DNA from: Gimesia alba
GTDB taxonomy: Bacteria; Planctomycetota; Planctomycetia; Planctomycetales; Planctomycetaceae
Length of the DNA: 64,000 bases
Assembly: GCF_007744675.1 (NCBI RefSeq)
Contig: NZ_CP036269.1
Coordinates: forward strand, 2,583,546 to 2,647,545
Reading direction: 5' to 3'
Shown: positions 15,772 to 25,384 of the stretch, piece by piece
How positions within the stretch are numbered: position 1 is the stretch's first letter
Layout: every line of letters begins with the position of its first letter
Program-made: the position numbers and the translations under genes
The notes under the pieces: model-generated
What the model was told of the DNA's origin: nothing
Database searches by the model: none
The model's input: only the letters and a program-made list of their open reading frames with translations

Positions 15772-16764
15772 ATGACAGCAGAAATTGCTGAGGATCAGGT
15801 TGGAGAATTCGTCGGTCGTGTCCGCTCAATTCGAGAGAGTCTGCATCAGGTTGTGGTCGGACAGGATGAAACGATCGATTTATTGTTAACTTGTGCGTTA
15901 ACCGGATCGCATGCTTTGCTGGTGGGGGTCCCCGGACTGGCCAAAACTTTGATGGTCAAAGCGTTGGCATCCACTTTTGACTGGAAGTTTTCCCGCATTC
16001 AATTCACTCCCGACCTCATGCCTTCAGATATTACGGGGTATGAACTGCTGGGGAAGCGGAATAATGACGATTCACCCACAATGACGTTTCGGCCCGGGCC
16101 GGTGTTTGCCAATCTGGTGCTGGCCGACGAAATTAATCGCGCAGCGCCCAAAACACAATCGGCCATGCTGGAAGCAATGGCGGAAAAACAGGTCACGGTT
16201 GGGGGGCAGACATACAGTCTGGAAGATCCCTTTATCACGATCGCCACACAGAACCCCATCGAACAGGAAGGTACTTATCCTTTACCTGAAGCGCAGTTGG
16301 ATCGGTTTATGATGGAGATTCGTATCGAATATCCGCAGCCGGATCAGGAAGAAGAAATTGTCATGAAAACGGCCGGAGGCGTTCCCGCTCTTCCGGACGC
16401 CGCCCTTGATCGAGAAATGTTTCTCCAGTTGCGAGATCTGGTGTTAGCTGTTCCCGTGCCCCGGAATGTCGCGAAATTCAGCGTCTTACTTTGCGGTTCC
16501 AGCCGTCCGCAAGATCCGCGTGCCAGCCAGTTTGTAAAAGATTATATCTCGTGGGGAGCAGGACCCCGGGGTTCTCAGAATCTGGTCATCGCCGCCAAAG
16601 CACACGCCTTACTCAAGGGAAGAACCGCTCCCACTGAGTCTGACATCATGGCGGTTGCTCTACCGGTATTAAGACACCGGATTTGTATCAATCACCGCGC
16701 AGTGGGAGATGGTGTATCGACCCAGGATGTGATCGAACACTTATTGAAAACAGCGCAAGAGTAA
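15772..16764 (+). CDS. MoxR-family AAA+ ATPase
   Basis: A cytoplasmic chaperone-like ATPase of the MoxR/RavA class, which acts on VWA-domain partners. Walker A is at residues ~49-57 (VGVPGLAKT), Walker B reads LVLADEINRA, sensor 1 is ITIATQNPIEQEGTYPLPEAQLDRF, and the C-terminal lid domain follows (SDIMAVALPVLRHRI). Length (330 aa) is typical. The frame can be opened at a TTG at 15754, but the ATG at 15772 has an AGAGAG box at the right distance. It is the first gene of a nine-gene plus-strand operon. DUF58 and two VWA proteins follow directly, the usual MoxR partners. Confidence 0.96.
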   Translation: MTAEIAEDQVGEFVGRVRSIRESLHQVVVGQDETIDLLLTCALTGSHALLVGVPGLAKTLMVKALASTFDWKFSRIQFTPDLMPSDITGYELLGKRNNDDSPTMTFRPGPVFANLVLADEINRAAPKTQSAMLEAMAEKQVTVGGQTYSLEDPFITIATQNPIEQEGTYPLPEAQLDRFMMEIRIEYPQPDQEEEIVMKTAGGVPALPDAALDREMFLQLRDLVLAVPVPRNVAKFSVLLCGSSRPQDPRASQFVKDYISWGAGPRGSQNLVIAAKAHALLKGRTAPTESDIMAVALPVLRHRICINHRAVGDGVSTQDVIEHLLKTAQE

Positions 16765-16788
16765 AAAACTCCCGAGCCATTTCGTTAT

Positions 16789-17715
16789 ATGTTTACTAAT
16801 CAGATGAGTACAGATTCAAAAAGCCCGTTTCTTGAGCTAAAAGCATTAGCTGCTTTGGAGCATATGCGATTCTCAACGCGGCAGCGCATTGAGGGGGCCT
16901 ATAGTGGACGGCACCAGTCTCGCCAAAAGGGAGGAGCAGGAGAGTTCACTGACTACAGGGAATACTCGGATGGAGAAGACCTGCGGCGGCTCGACTGGAA
17001 AGTGATGGCGCGCACCGGCAAGGCATATGTGCGGCTTTTTCAGGACGAAAAAAATCTGTTATGTACCCTGGCCATCGATGCCAGTGCCTCAATGAAATTC
17101 GGAGCACAAAGCAGTTCAGACCTGCGGGGCTCCAAAATGGAATATGCCCAGTATCTGTCTTCCGCTTTGTCGCATGTGATTTGCCGTGGACAGGATCAGG
17201 TAGGACTGGCAATTCTGACCGATCGACTGCAGGAGTATCTGTTGCCTGGAAGTACACCAGGGCATGTTGCTCATATTCAGCAGCTGATTTCAGAGATTCA
17301 GCCCGTGCCGGAAACCCGTATGTCCGGGGCAATGCAGCAGCTATTTGAACAGAGTAAGTCGCGCGGCGTTCTGATGTTGATGAGCGATTTTCTCGTTGAA
17401 GATCTAGATGAGTTGTTTGCAGCCGTGCGTTTGTTTCGTCACCGCCAGTCAGAAGTCATCATCCTGCATCTGATTCATCCTGATGAAGAACGGCTGCCTG
17501 CAGGCACGGCGTATCGTTTTGAAGGTCTGGAGAATGAAGGGAGTGTCGATTGTTCGCCGGCTGAAATACAGTCGCTCTACCAGCAGCGTTTCCAGGCGCA
17601 CACCGACTCCGTACGAACCTTGTCGCTTACGAATGGATGTGACTATCTGCGTATATCGACGGCGATTCCCTATCTGCAGACGCTCGGGGAATTTCTGGTT
17701 GAACGAGAGGGGTAA
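16789..17715 (+). CDS. DUF58 domain protein (VWA-like, MoxR partner)
   Basis: A 308-residue DUF58 protein. The signature YREYSDGEDLRRLDWKVMAR is at residues ~50-70, followed by a VWA-like fold with a metal-site motif DASASM (D-x-S-x-S) near 97. No signal peptide. In known MoxR operons DUF58 proteins work with the ATPase on an envelope target. It starts 24 bases after the MoxR stop. An internal ATG five codons downstream (16804) could also serve. Confidence 0.93.
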   Translation: MFTNQMSTDSKSPFLELKALAALEHMRFSTRQRIEGAYSGRHQSRQKGGAGEFTDYREYSDGEDLRRLDWKVMARTGKAYVRLFQDEKNLLCTLAIDASASMKFGAQSSSDLRGSKMEYAQYLSSALSHVICRGQDQVGLAILTDRLQEYLLPGSTPGHVAHIQQLISEIQPVPETRMSGAMQQLFEQSKSRGVLMLMSDFLVEDLDELFAAVRLFRHRQSEVIILHLIHPDEERLPAGTAYRFEGLENEGSVDCSPAEIQSLYQQRFQAHTDSVRTLSLTNGCDYLRISTAIPYLQTLGEFLVEREG

Positions 17716-17784
17716 CTCAACGGGATAGAAGGAATCATGAGCCTGTTTCAGGAAGCCTGTTTTTTTCAGTGAATGAATTAAAAA

Positions 17785-19893
17785 ATGTTTTTACATCCGT
17801 GGATCTTGTTACTGGGAGCGCTGGCCATTGGTTTGCCGTTGCTGATTCACAAACTGACTCAGCCGAAGCCAACCCGTGTACCCAGTTCCACAATTCGCTT
17901 CATTCAGAGTGCGGTGCAACAGCGTCGTAAACATCACCGGTTGCGCGATTTTATTGTTTTAACGTTGAGAACGCTTGCCGTCGCTTTGCTGACCTTTGCA
18001 CTGGCACGCCCTCTGATCGGTCTGCAGCGGCAAGAGGAACCCGTCGATCAGACCAGGGTCGTTCGAGTTGTTGTCATGGATTTGAGTCAGAGCATGGCAA
18101 CACGAATCCGTAACGTCGAGCTTTTTGAGCGTGGGCGACCACTGGCGTCGAAAAAGCTGGGATACCAGGCCGATCTGAAGGCAGATCTGATTCTGGCAGG
18201 TGCGCGATCGAGGGCCGTGTTCGGCACTCCTTCCACAAACCTTCCCGCACTACAGCAGGAACTGGCTGCAGCGGCTCCCCGACCGGAAAAGTTAAACGTC
18301 CAGCTGGCTTTGAATATGGCTTCTGATCTGTTGCTTCAGGAAAGCGGTGAAAATACTGATATTCGGCGTGAGCTGGTCTTTGTGAGCGACTTTCAGCGTT
18401 CGAATTGGGCCAATGCAAACTTTTCCGTTCTGCCTGAGGATACTGAAATTCAACTGCTGTCTGTGGCTGGTGAAGAAACGCCGCCCAATCTGGCAATTCT
18501 CAATGTTTCCACGCAGGGCCGGGCAGAGGTGGGGCAGGAATTGCAGCTTGTGGTCGACGTCGGGAATTATTCTTCCACACCGCGACAGGTTCAGGTCGAC
18601 ATTGCTCTGGGTGATGCCGTCTATCAAATCAAAGGACTCTGTTCGCCCCGTTCCAGAACAAGATTGTCCGACAAAATCATTCCCCGCGAAGCGGGCTGGT
18701 TAACCGGTGAGGCAAAGCTGGTGGGAATCAATGATGCCCTTCCGGTCGACGACCGTCGCCCCTGTGCGATTGAAATTCGACAACCTCCGGCCTATGTGCT
18801 GATCACCAGGCAGCCCGCCAACCAGCGACCCTCTTCGAGTTACTATCTTGAACGTGGTCTGCTGCCCGTGGAACCGCGAGATACTCAAAACAGTTCTAGG
18901 CTGGTCCGACTGGATCCGGACAATTTTGATACCCAGGTGCTTGCAGAGGCAGATGTGATTGTGCTGGACCATCCAGGTCGACTGTCGCTCGAGGCAATCA
19001 GACATCTGGCTGCATTACTTCGCCGCGGGCGGGGAATTCTTTATGTAGCTGCGGAGCCGATCGATGCCACCAACTTACGACTGCTGTCTGAGGCAATTGG
19101 TGAGGGGGGGCAATTGCCGGTCGATTTTTTCCCCCCTGCGTTAACGGAACGACGCCAGGACCTGTTGCTGACAGAGCCGCAGCATGATCGTGCACCATTT
19201 TCCATTTTTGGCGACAACCTCAATGCAGCAATCGAACCGTTACGTTTTTCAGGCGGGCTCTCTTCGCGTCGCAAAGAAAATGCATTGGAAGACGATATTC
19301 TCGCTTCCTTAAGCGATCGATCAGCGCTGCTGGTTGTCAGCTCGCATGATTCCGGAGTTCTGGCTGTCTTCAATGCGGATCTGGGGAGTTCCAACCTGCA
19401 CCAGTCTCCGATTTATGTGCCCCTGCTGGCCGAGCTGGTGCAAAACTACATCCTGCACCGCGGGCAGGGGAATGAGGAACGGATCTGCGGGGAAGCCTTT
19501 GATGTCGATCTACCCGCCGAAACAGGTAGTCTGCAGGGATTGAAAATCAGCGGCCCTCGTCTTCAAACGGAAAGTCTCGGGAGCCTTTCTCAGGAAGCGT
19601 ATGGTCTGGTCTGGAGTGCTGAGGGGATTGACAAGCCCGGCGTCTATCGAGTCCAGCGTCAACAGGGCACAGAGTATGCATTGGTGGTGGCCCTGTCACC
19701 GGACGAAAGCGATTTAAGGAGCCTGACTTCCGAGGTTTTACAAAAACGTCTGGCTGGGGAACGCCGGATCCAATTCAATACGATTGATCATACTGAAGCA
19801 ACTGAGACCGATCTGATCTGGACCTGGCTGGCGATCGCCTGCATGTTCTGTCTGATTGGCGAGATTGTTGCGCTCAAACTGTTTCGTACCTAA
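17785..19893 (+). CDS. BatA-type membrane protein with VWA domain, 702 aa
   Basis: The N-terminus is the BatA membrane module: a first transmembrane helix (ILLLGALAIGLPLLIHKL), then the conserved TQPKPTRVPSSTIRF stretch, then a second helix (FIVLTLRTLAVALLTFAL). A VWA domain follows with MDLSQSM (the D-x-S-x-S metal site) near residue 95. The middle is an Ig-like and DUF4350/amidotransferase-like periplasmic region (ADVIVLDHPGRLSLEAIRHL). The C-terminal helix (WTWLAIACMFCLIGEIVAL) anchors it again. Known relatives act downstream of MoxR; their substrate in planctomycetes is not established. 69 bases separate it from the DUF58 gene. Confidence 0.9.
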   Translation: MFLHPWILLLGALAIGLPLLIHKLTQPKPTRVPSSTIRFIQSAVQQRRKHHRLRDFIVLTLRTLAVALLTFALARPLIGLQRQEEPVDQTRVVRVVVMDLSQSMATRIRNVELFERGRPLASKKLGYQADLKADLILAGARSRAVFGTPSTNLPALQQELAAAAPRPEKLNVQLALNMASDLLLQESGENTDIRRELVFVSDFQRSNWANANFSVLPEDTEIQLLSVAGEETPPNLAILNVSTQGRAEVGQELQLVVDVGNYSSTPRQVQVDIALGDAVYQIKGLCSPRSRTRLSDKIIPREAGWLTGEAKLVGINDALPVDDRRPCAIEIRQPPAYVLITRQPANQRPSSSYYLERGLLPVEPRDTQNSSRLVRLDPDNFDTQVLAEADVIVLDHPGRLSLEAIRHLAALLRRGRGILYVAAEPIDATNLRLLSEAIGEGGQLPVDFFPPALTERRQDLLLTEPQHDRAPFSIFGDNLNAAIEPLRFSGGLSSRRKENALEDDILASLSDRSALLVVSSHDSGVLAVFNADLGSSNLHQSPIYVPLLAELVQNYILHRGQGNEERICGEAFDVDLPAETGSLQGLKISGPRLQTESLGSLSQEAYGLVWSAEGIDKPGVYRVQRQQGTEYALVVALSPDESDLRSLTSEVLQKRLAGERRIQFNTIDHTEATETDLIWTWLAIACMFCLIGEIVALKLFRT

Positions 19894-19939
19894 GACTGAT
19901 TACCAGATTGATTGAAGCGATCAAAGAAAGTTCAGCTGA

Positions 19940-22222
19940 ATGTTTCAAGGGCTCACCATTGAACCTTTAATCTCGCCTGCGTTGTGGATGACTCTGGCGA
20001 TCCTCTCAGCTGCCCTGCTGTTCTGGTATGGCAGGGAGCGGGTCGGTACGTTGTCGAAACGACGCTGGATCTGGATCCTCAGCTTAACGGGGCTCGGGAT
20101 GGGGGCCGTTCTGCTGATTTTACTCAATCCGATCTGGGTTGAACCGATTGCGCCGCCCGCCGGGAAACCCCTGTTAACAATCCTGATAGACAACTCCGCC
20201 AGTATGGACATTGCGGACGTGGAAGAGGGCAAAACACGTTTTCAGTCGGCAATCAGAATCGCGGAAGCATTGACGAAAGATCTTCAGTCTCGTTTTGATG
20301 TGCGAATTAGAAAATTCTCCGGTAACACCTCTCCCACAGACTTGAGTGAATTGCCGATGATCACACCCGATGGATCCTTCACCGATTTGACGGGGGCGAT
20401 CACGTCCGGTATTACCGATGATCGTCCGCAGGGCCAGGCTTTGTTTCTGCTCAGCGACGGCATTCACAACGGGCCGGGGGGGATCGAATCTCTGCTGGAC
20501 GTATTACGGACCACAAAAGCGATGGCGGTTCCCGTATATACGAAAACCCTGGGCGGCAATCTGCAGTTGAAGGACCTGGAACTCCTGCTGAACCGCCCGC
20601 AGGAACTATCGTTTGCGGGGCAGAATGTACCCGTCGAAGTGGCAGTGAAACAACGCGGACTCGTAACTGATAAAGCGACGGTCAGCCTGCTGTCTGAGGG
20701 CAAAGAAATCGAGAGCCATGAAGTGCGGCTGGCAGCCGATGCGACGACGAACGTACTTTTCAATGTCAAACAAAAAGTGCCAGGGCTGTATCGATATGAA
20801 GTCCGTCTGAAACCGTTATCTCAGGAAGCCACTTCGGCTAATAACTCGGCGACATTGCTGCTACAGGTTGTGAAGGAGCCGATCCGTGTCTTACTGCTGG
20901 AAGGGAAACCGTACTGGGATGGAAAATTCCTCATGCGAACTCTGGCTGCCGATCCTTCGTTGGAACTGGATGCGGTCGTTAAAATGTCAGAAACCAGATA
21001 TCTGAAACGGTCACTTCGTCTGCAACCAACAGCCAGTTCAGGCAATCCCGATTCACCGGCTGCGGACATTCAGCGGACCGAATCTTCCACGGTACTCTCC
21101 GATCCGCATGCACTGCTGAATGATGTGAAGCAGATTTCACAATACCAGGTGATCGTGCTGGGGCGAGACTCCGAATGTTTCTTGTCGGAAGCGCTGGTCG
21201 AGCGATTGAAAAACTGGGTTTCACGCGATGGCGGATCTTTAGTCTGCTATCGTGGGTCACCGGTGGCCAGCGTCAGCCAGGAGTTGGCACAAATGTTGCC
21301 GGTGCGCTGGTCGCCGACCCGGGAATCCCGTTTTCGCATGAGTCTGACCGATCGTGGTGCAAACCTGAATTGGCTGGTGCCTTCCGCAGAAAGTGATCAG
21401 AGCATGCTCAATCAACTACCTTCGCTGACCACGCACGCAAAGCCAGAGCGCCTGAAGCCGCTGGCGGTTGTGCTGGCCCGTTCACAAAGTTCCGCAGAAA
21501 GTGATCCTGTTGTCATGTACCAGTCTTACGGCACAGGACGTGTTGTGACAATTGAAGGCTCCGGAATGTGGCGCTGGGCGTTTCTGGCACCGCAGTTCCA
21601 GAAACATGACGAAATTTACGGTTCTCTCTGGCAAAGTCTGTTGCGCTGGCTCGTCTCCAGTGTGGGGCTGGTGCCCGGCCAGGATATGGTCTTAAGATCG
21701 GAAAAAGTCAGATACGCCACCGATGAGCCCGTCTCCGCTTTGTTACTGATGCGCGAAGACGCCAGCGGGGATGCGGTCCCGTCCGTTGAGCTGACTGATT
21801 CTACTGGAAAAACGCTCGACACTGTCACACCGGTTCCCCTGGGAGATGAGCCGGGAGTTTATCAGGTTTTGTTTGGTCAGTTGCCAGAAGGCCGCTATCG
21901 TTCTTTTATCAAAAATACAACAGGAAAAACGGATCAAAGATCGTCCGAGATCGCCTTTGATGTCCGTCAGCAGTTCCTGGAAAAAATCGAGGTGGCAGCC
22001 CGCTCTGATATTATGGCGAGAATCGCCAGTGAAAGTGGGGGTACCGTGATCGAGGATCCCAATCCAGAGCAGTTCGCCCGGGAATTTCAGGAACACCTTT
22101 CCGATTCACTTCCCCAGCGGACCGTTCGCTTTTCCGCCTGGGATCGCTGGTGGGTATTAATATGTGTGGTGCTGATCTGGGGCACGGCCTGGGGAATGAG
22201 ACGGGCAGGGGGATTAGTATGA
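19940..22222 (+). CDS. VWA-domain membrane protein with amidotransferase-like fold, 760 aa
   Basis: Two N-terminal membrane helices (residues ~13-30 and ~43-65) precede a VWA domain containing IDNSASMDI (metal site D-x-S-x-S) at about 87-92. A beta-rich region comes next, then a class-I amidotransferase-like fold (YQVIVLGRDSECFLSEALV). This fold shows no obvious catalytic Cys-His-Glu triad, so it is probably structural. A C-terminal helix (WVLICVVLIWGTAWGM) ends the protein. It is a paralogue in layout of the preceding BatA-type gene, 46 bases away. The two VWA proteins probably form a membrane complex controlled by the MoxR/DUF58 pair. Confidence 0.88.
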   Translation: MFQGLTIEPLISPALWMTLAILSAALLFWYGRERVGTLSKRRWIWILSLTGLGMGAVLLILLNPIWVEPIAPPAGKPLLTILIDNSASMDIADVEEGKTRFQSAIRIAEALTKDLQSRFDVRIRKFSGNTSPTDLSELPMITPDGSFTDLTGAITSGITDDRPQGQALFLLSDGIHNGPGGIESLLDVLRTTKAMAVPVYTKTLGGNLQLKDLELLLNRPQELSFAGQNVPVEVAVKQRGLVTDKATVSLLSEGKEIESHEVRLAADATTNVLFNVKQKVPGLYRYEVRLKPLSQEATSANNSATLLLQVVKEPIRVLLLEGKPYWDGKFLMRTLAADPSLELDAVVKMSETRYLKRSLRLQPTASSGNPDSPAADIQRTESSTVLSDPHALLNDVKQISQYQVIVLGRDSECFLSEALVERLKNWVSRDGGSLVCYRGSPVASVSQELAQMLPVRWSPTRESRFRMSLTDRGANLNWLVPSAESDQSMLNQLPSLTTHAKPERLKPLAVVLARSQSSAESDPVVMYQSYGTGRVVTIEGSGMWRWAFLAPQFQKHDEIYGSLWQSLLRWLVSSVGLVPGQDMVLRSEKVRYATDEPVSALLLMREDASGDAVPSVELTDSTGKTLDTVTPVPLGDEPGVYQVLFGQLPEGRYRSFIKNTTGKTDQRSSEIAFDVRQQFLEKIEVAARSDIMARIASESGGTVIEDPNPEQFAREFQEHLSDSLPQRTVRFSAWDRWWVLICVVLIWGTAWGMRRAGGLV

Positions 22223-22433
22223 AATGTTTACATGCTGCCGAAACGTCGGAATGGAGCAGACAGATGCGATCAATTTGTAGACTGGCTCTGAATGCCATAC
22301 AATACCTGATACGAAGCGCCGTCGATTGTTATCCAATCATCAAAAAACTACTGCGGATCACCGTCAGGATAAGACCTGGTATTTCCGGACTGGATCTGCG
22401 GTTCATCATCTTTTCAGACACGAGGAAATCGTG

Positions 22434-25322
22434 ATGGCCCATCGATTGTTAACCGAAGTTCTCTTAAAGCTTCGACGCCGCAAACTTTGGATCGAAGGGG
22501 GATCCGCCTTCGGTTGGGGGCTGGCTCTGGGGCTGGTGTGCCTGATTCTGGGCATCTGGATGGATCTGCTGTTTGAATTCACTCCCGCCCTGCGGATTGC
22601 AACTCTCATTCTGGCACTGGCGGCCTGCGCAGTACTGATTTTTGTAATGTTGTTTAAAGCTACGCTCCAGAATCACGCGCGGATGATTGCCGCGCGGCTC
22701 GACAATGTTGCTGGCACTCAGGGGCAAATCTGTTCCGGTCTCGAACTTTCGCTGATGAACGGTTCCTATTCCGGTTCTGCTAACCCGGAGTTGACGAGCG
22801 CGCTGGCAGAAATTGCTGTCAGCCGAGCCGCGGACTTGGCGGCGCAAGCAGATTGCTCCCGGGCCATTCCGGTCGATCCCATGAAACGCTCGTTTCTGGT
22901 ATTTGCCGGCCTGCTGGTGATTCCGATTTTCTTTGCGCTCCTGTTACCGCAGCTGGCTGCAACAGAGTGGAACCGGTTTGTGAATCCGTCCGGTGATCAT
23001 CCTCCATATTCACACATCCGATTTCAAGTCGATCCGGAAGGGGCACAGCTCGTTTTTGGAGCAGGGATTGATATTCACGTCACACTACAGGGAACCCCGG
23101 CCGACGATCTTGAGCTTGTGCTTGAACCCTATAACACACAGGTTACCTACCAGGAGCAGTCAAAGATCGAACCTTTGGACGTGCTCCCGATGTTCGCTGA
23201 AAGTGGTAATCGCTGGAGAGCAACGATTTCCGACATTCGGGATCCGCTGACTTATTATGTGCGTACGCGGGATGCGCGCAGCCGTCGATTTCACATCGAA
23301 GTGATCACCGTTCCGAAAATCGTTGATGTTCGTGTTCAGGTGATCGCGCCCCGGTATACCGGTCTTCCGGATTATGAAGGGCCGATACCCCGAGATGGTC
23401 TGTCCGGTCTGCCTGGTACGCAGGTGAAAGTCACCCTGTCCAGCAACCGCCCGCTTTCCGGCGGAAAGCTGAACTATCTGTCGAAAGGGGAGCAGCAGGA
23501 GTTTGTTCTGAATCCGACTGAGACAGGCAGCGAAGAAGTCAGGGGGACGTTTACGATTCAAAAGCCAGGCCAGATCGTGCTGTCTGTGGTTGATATTGCT
23601 GGTCAGGAATCAAAAGATACGGTGACTGCGCCGGTCACACTGCTGCTCGACGAGCGTCCGTTTGTCCGTCTCCTGCAGCCCCAGTCGCTTTCATTGTCCA
23701 CTCCGACGGCCAGAATCCCTGTTGTGATATCAGCCGAAGATGATTTTGGGCTCTCGCGACTGCAATTGTTTCGCAATCTGAACAACTCGCGTTTCCTGCC
23801 CCTGGACATTCCGTTTTCAGAACCGTCTCCCGTGCATGCGCATGAAGTCGTGATGTTGCCACTGGCTGAATACGGTCTCGAAGCGGGAGATGAAATCCGG
23901 GTGTTTGCCCGGGTGGAAGATAACGACCCGAACACGGGAGTTCAGGATCCGGCAAATCCAGAACGCATCATTGGCAAGGGATCGGAAAGCTCGGTCGCGG
24001 TGATTCGGATTATCTCGCAGGAAGAATTTGAAAGCATGCAACGCAGTCGCAATGGTCTGCAGATGCTGATGTCAAAATATCAGCAGGCCCGCCGCCGCAT
24101 GGAATCTCTGGCGGAGAAAATGGAAACGCTGCAGAAGAAAATCGAACAACTGCCGGCAGATTCCCCTCTGAAAAAAGAAGCCCTCAAGGAACTGCAGGAA
24201 CTGACGAAGTCGATCGCCCAGGAAGCGGAAACGCTGAAAAAACTCGCCGACTCACAACTTCCTTATCAACTGGATCAGGAACTGTCGCCTGGACTGAAAA
24301 AACAGGCTGAGGCATTAAAGGACATGTCAGAACAGCTGCAGAGGCTGACCAAAAATAAAGAGGCCACAAATAAACAGACGGCGGAACAACTGAGTGCGAT
24401 GTTGGACTCTCTGAAATCGCAGCGTGAGCAACTTGACTCGGAAATGATGGCACCACTGGAAACTCTCTCAAAAATCATGCCGTTGATGCTGGATCAGTCC
24501 CGGTTCGTTCAGCTTTACAAACAACAGCGGGATCTAGCCAGTCGCCTGGAATCTCTGAAAGAGAAATCTGATACCGATGATCCCGTTTTAAAAGCACGCA
24601 TGCGCGATCTTGAAGCCGAGCAGAACATGATTCAGGAAGAACTTGTTCAACTACTTAATGATATCGAAGAACATGTTGAGCAACTGCCACTGGAACCGCG
24701 GTTTGAGGAATTACGTAAATCGGCTCTGGAGTTTGTTAGCGCAGTCAGAGTCAGTGGAGCCGCAGAGGCGATGACGGAGGCTGCTCAGGGACTGGCAAAA
24801 TTCTCCGGTACACAAGGGCACTCCGGGGCACTGAAAGCAGCCGACATACTTCAGAAGTTTCTGTCACAATGTGAGGGAGTCGGCCAGGCTGGGCAGAATG
24901 CGTGCCGAGGTGGTTTACCAGGATTCAATCCTTCGCTCGGCGATTGTATCGGGCAAACGATCAGTCAGTTGCTGAAAGAAGCTGGTTTTCGCCCCGGTAC
25001 TGGAAAAGGAAATGGAATGGGATCCGGAGCCGGTGGGGGCTTCAGTGCCAGACGCAGCACGATGCAGAATATCGGCCTCTACGGCGAAACTCCCTTTATG
25101 GATCAGTCTGCAGCGCATCAGGGCTCATCCAGTGATCAGGCACGCGAGGCCCCCGGTCGTTCTGGTGGGCAGGCGTTTGCGCGGCAGGAGGAGCGTTCGT
25201 CTTTTAATACCAGCGGTGCCTTTCAAGCTTCTGGGACAGGGGAAGCCGCAGTCCCACTGAAATACCGACGAAAAGTGGGACGCTATTTCCAGCGGATCGC
25301 TGATGAAGTCGGAGAACAATAA
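22434..25322 (+). CDS. Large coiled-coil membrane protein of the MoxR/VWA operon, 962 aa
   Basis: Residues ~20-75 hold two membrane helices (ALGLVCLILGIWMDLLF and IATLILALAACAVLIFVML), with a third near 145-165 (FLVFAGLLVIPIFFALLL). A beta-sandwich periplasmic region (~200-520) follows, then about 250 residues of Lys/Glu/Gln coiled coil, then a Gly/Ser-rich C-terminus. The general layout resembles DUF4175-type proteins found with VWA operons. The longest frame begins at 22326, but the ATG at 22434 has a GAGGAAA box and gives a normal N-terminus. A 211-base gap precedes it, the largest in the operon; no separate gene was found there. Confidence 0.85.
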   Translation: MAHRLLTEVLLKLRRRKLWIEGGSAFGWGLALGLVCLILGIWMDLLFEFTPALRIATLILALAACAVLIFVMLFKATLQNHARMIAARLDNVAGTQGQICSGLELSLMNGSYSGSANPELTSALAEIAVSRAADLAAQADCSRAIPVDPMKRSFLVFAGLLVIPIFFALLLPQLAATEWNRFVNPSGDHPPYSHIRFQVDPEGAQLVFGAGIDIHVTLQGTPADDLELVLEPYNTQVTYQEQSKIEPLDVLPMFAESGNRWRATISDIRDPLTYYVRTRDARSRRFHIEVITVPKIVDVRVQVIAPRYTGLPDYEGPIPRDGLSGLPGTQVKVTLSSNRPLSGGKLNYLSKGEQQEFVLNPTETGSEEVRGTFTIQKPGQIVLSVVDIAGQESKDTVTAPVTLLLDERPFVRLLQPQSLSLSTPTARIPVVISAEDDFGLSRLQLFRNLNNSRFLPLDIPFSEPSPVHAHEVVMLPLAEYGLEAGDEIRVFARVEDNDPNTGVQDPANPERIIGKGSESSVAVIRIISQEEFESMQRSRNGLQMLMSKYQQARRRMESLAEKMETLQKKIEQLPADSPLKKEALKELQELTKSIAQEAETLKKLADSQLPYQLDQELSPGLKKQAEALKDMSEQLQRLTKNKEATNKQTAEQLSAMLDSLKSQREQLDSEMMAPLETLSKIMPLMLDQSRFVQLYKQQRDLASRLESLKEKSDTDDPVLKARMRDLEAEQNMIQEELVQLLNDIEEHVEQLPLEPRFEELRKSALEFVSAVRVSGAAEAMTEAAQGLAKFSGTQGHSGALKAADILQKFLSQCEGVGQAGQNACRGGLPGFNPSLGDCIGQTISQLLKEAGFRPGTGKGNGMGSGAGGGFSARRSTMQNIGLYGETPFMDQSAAHQGSSSDQAREAPGRSGGQAFARQEERSSFNTSGAFQASGTGEAAVPLKYRRKVGRYFQRIADEVGEQ

Positions 25323-25384
25323 ATTGATATTACCTGGTGCTCAGTCCGTACCCAGATGGTTTTTACTGAGAAAAGGAGAATCAG

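Noticed and set aside
22150-22433. Possible small gene in the 211-base gap before the coiled-coil protein
   Set aside because: The frame overlaps the end of the VWA gene and the start of the next one, and its protein has no coherent features.
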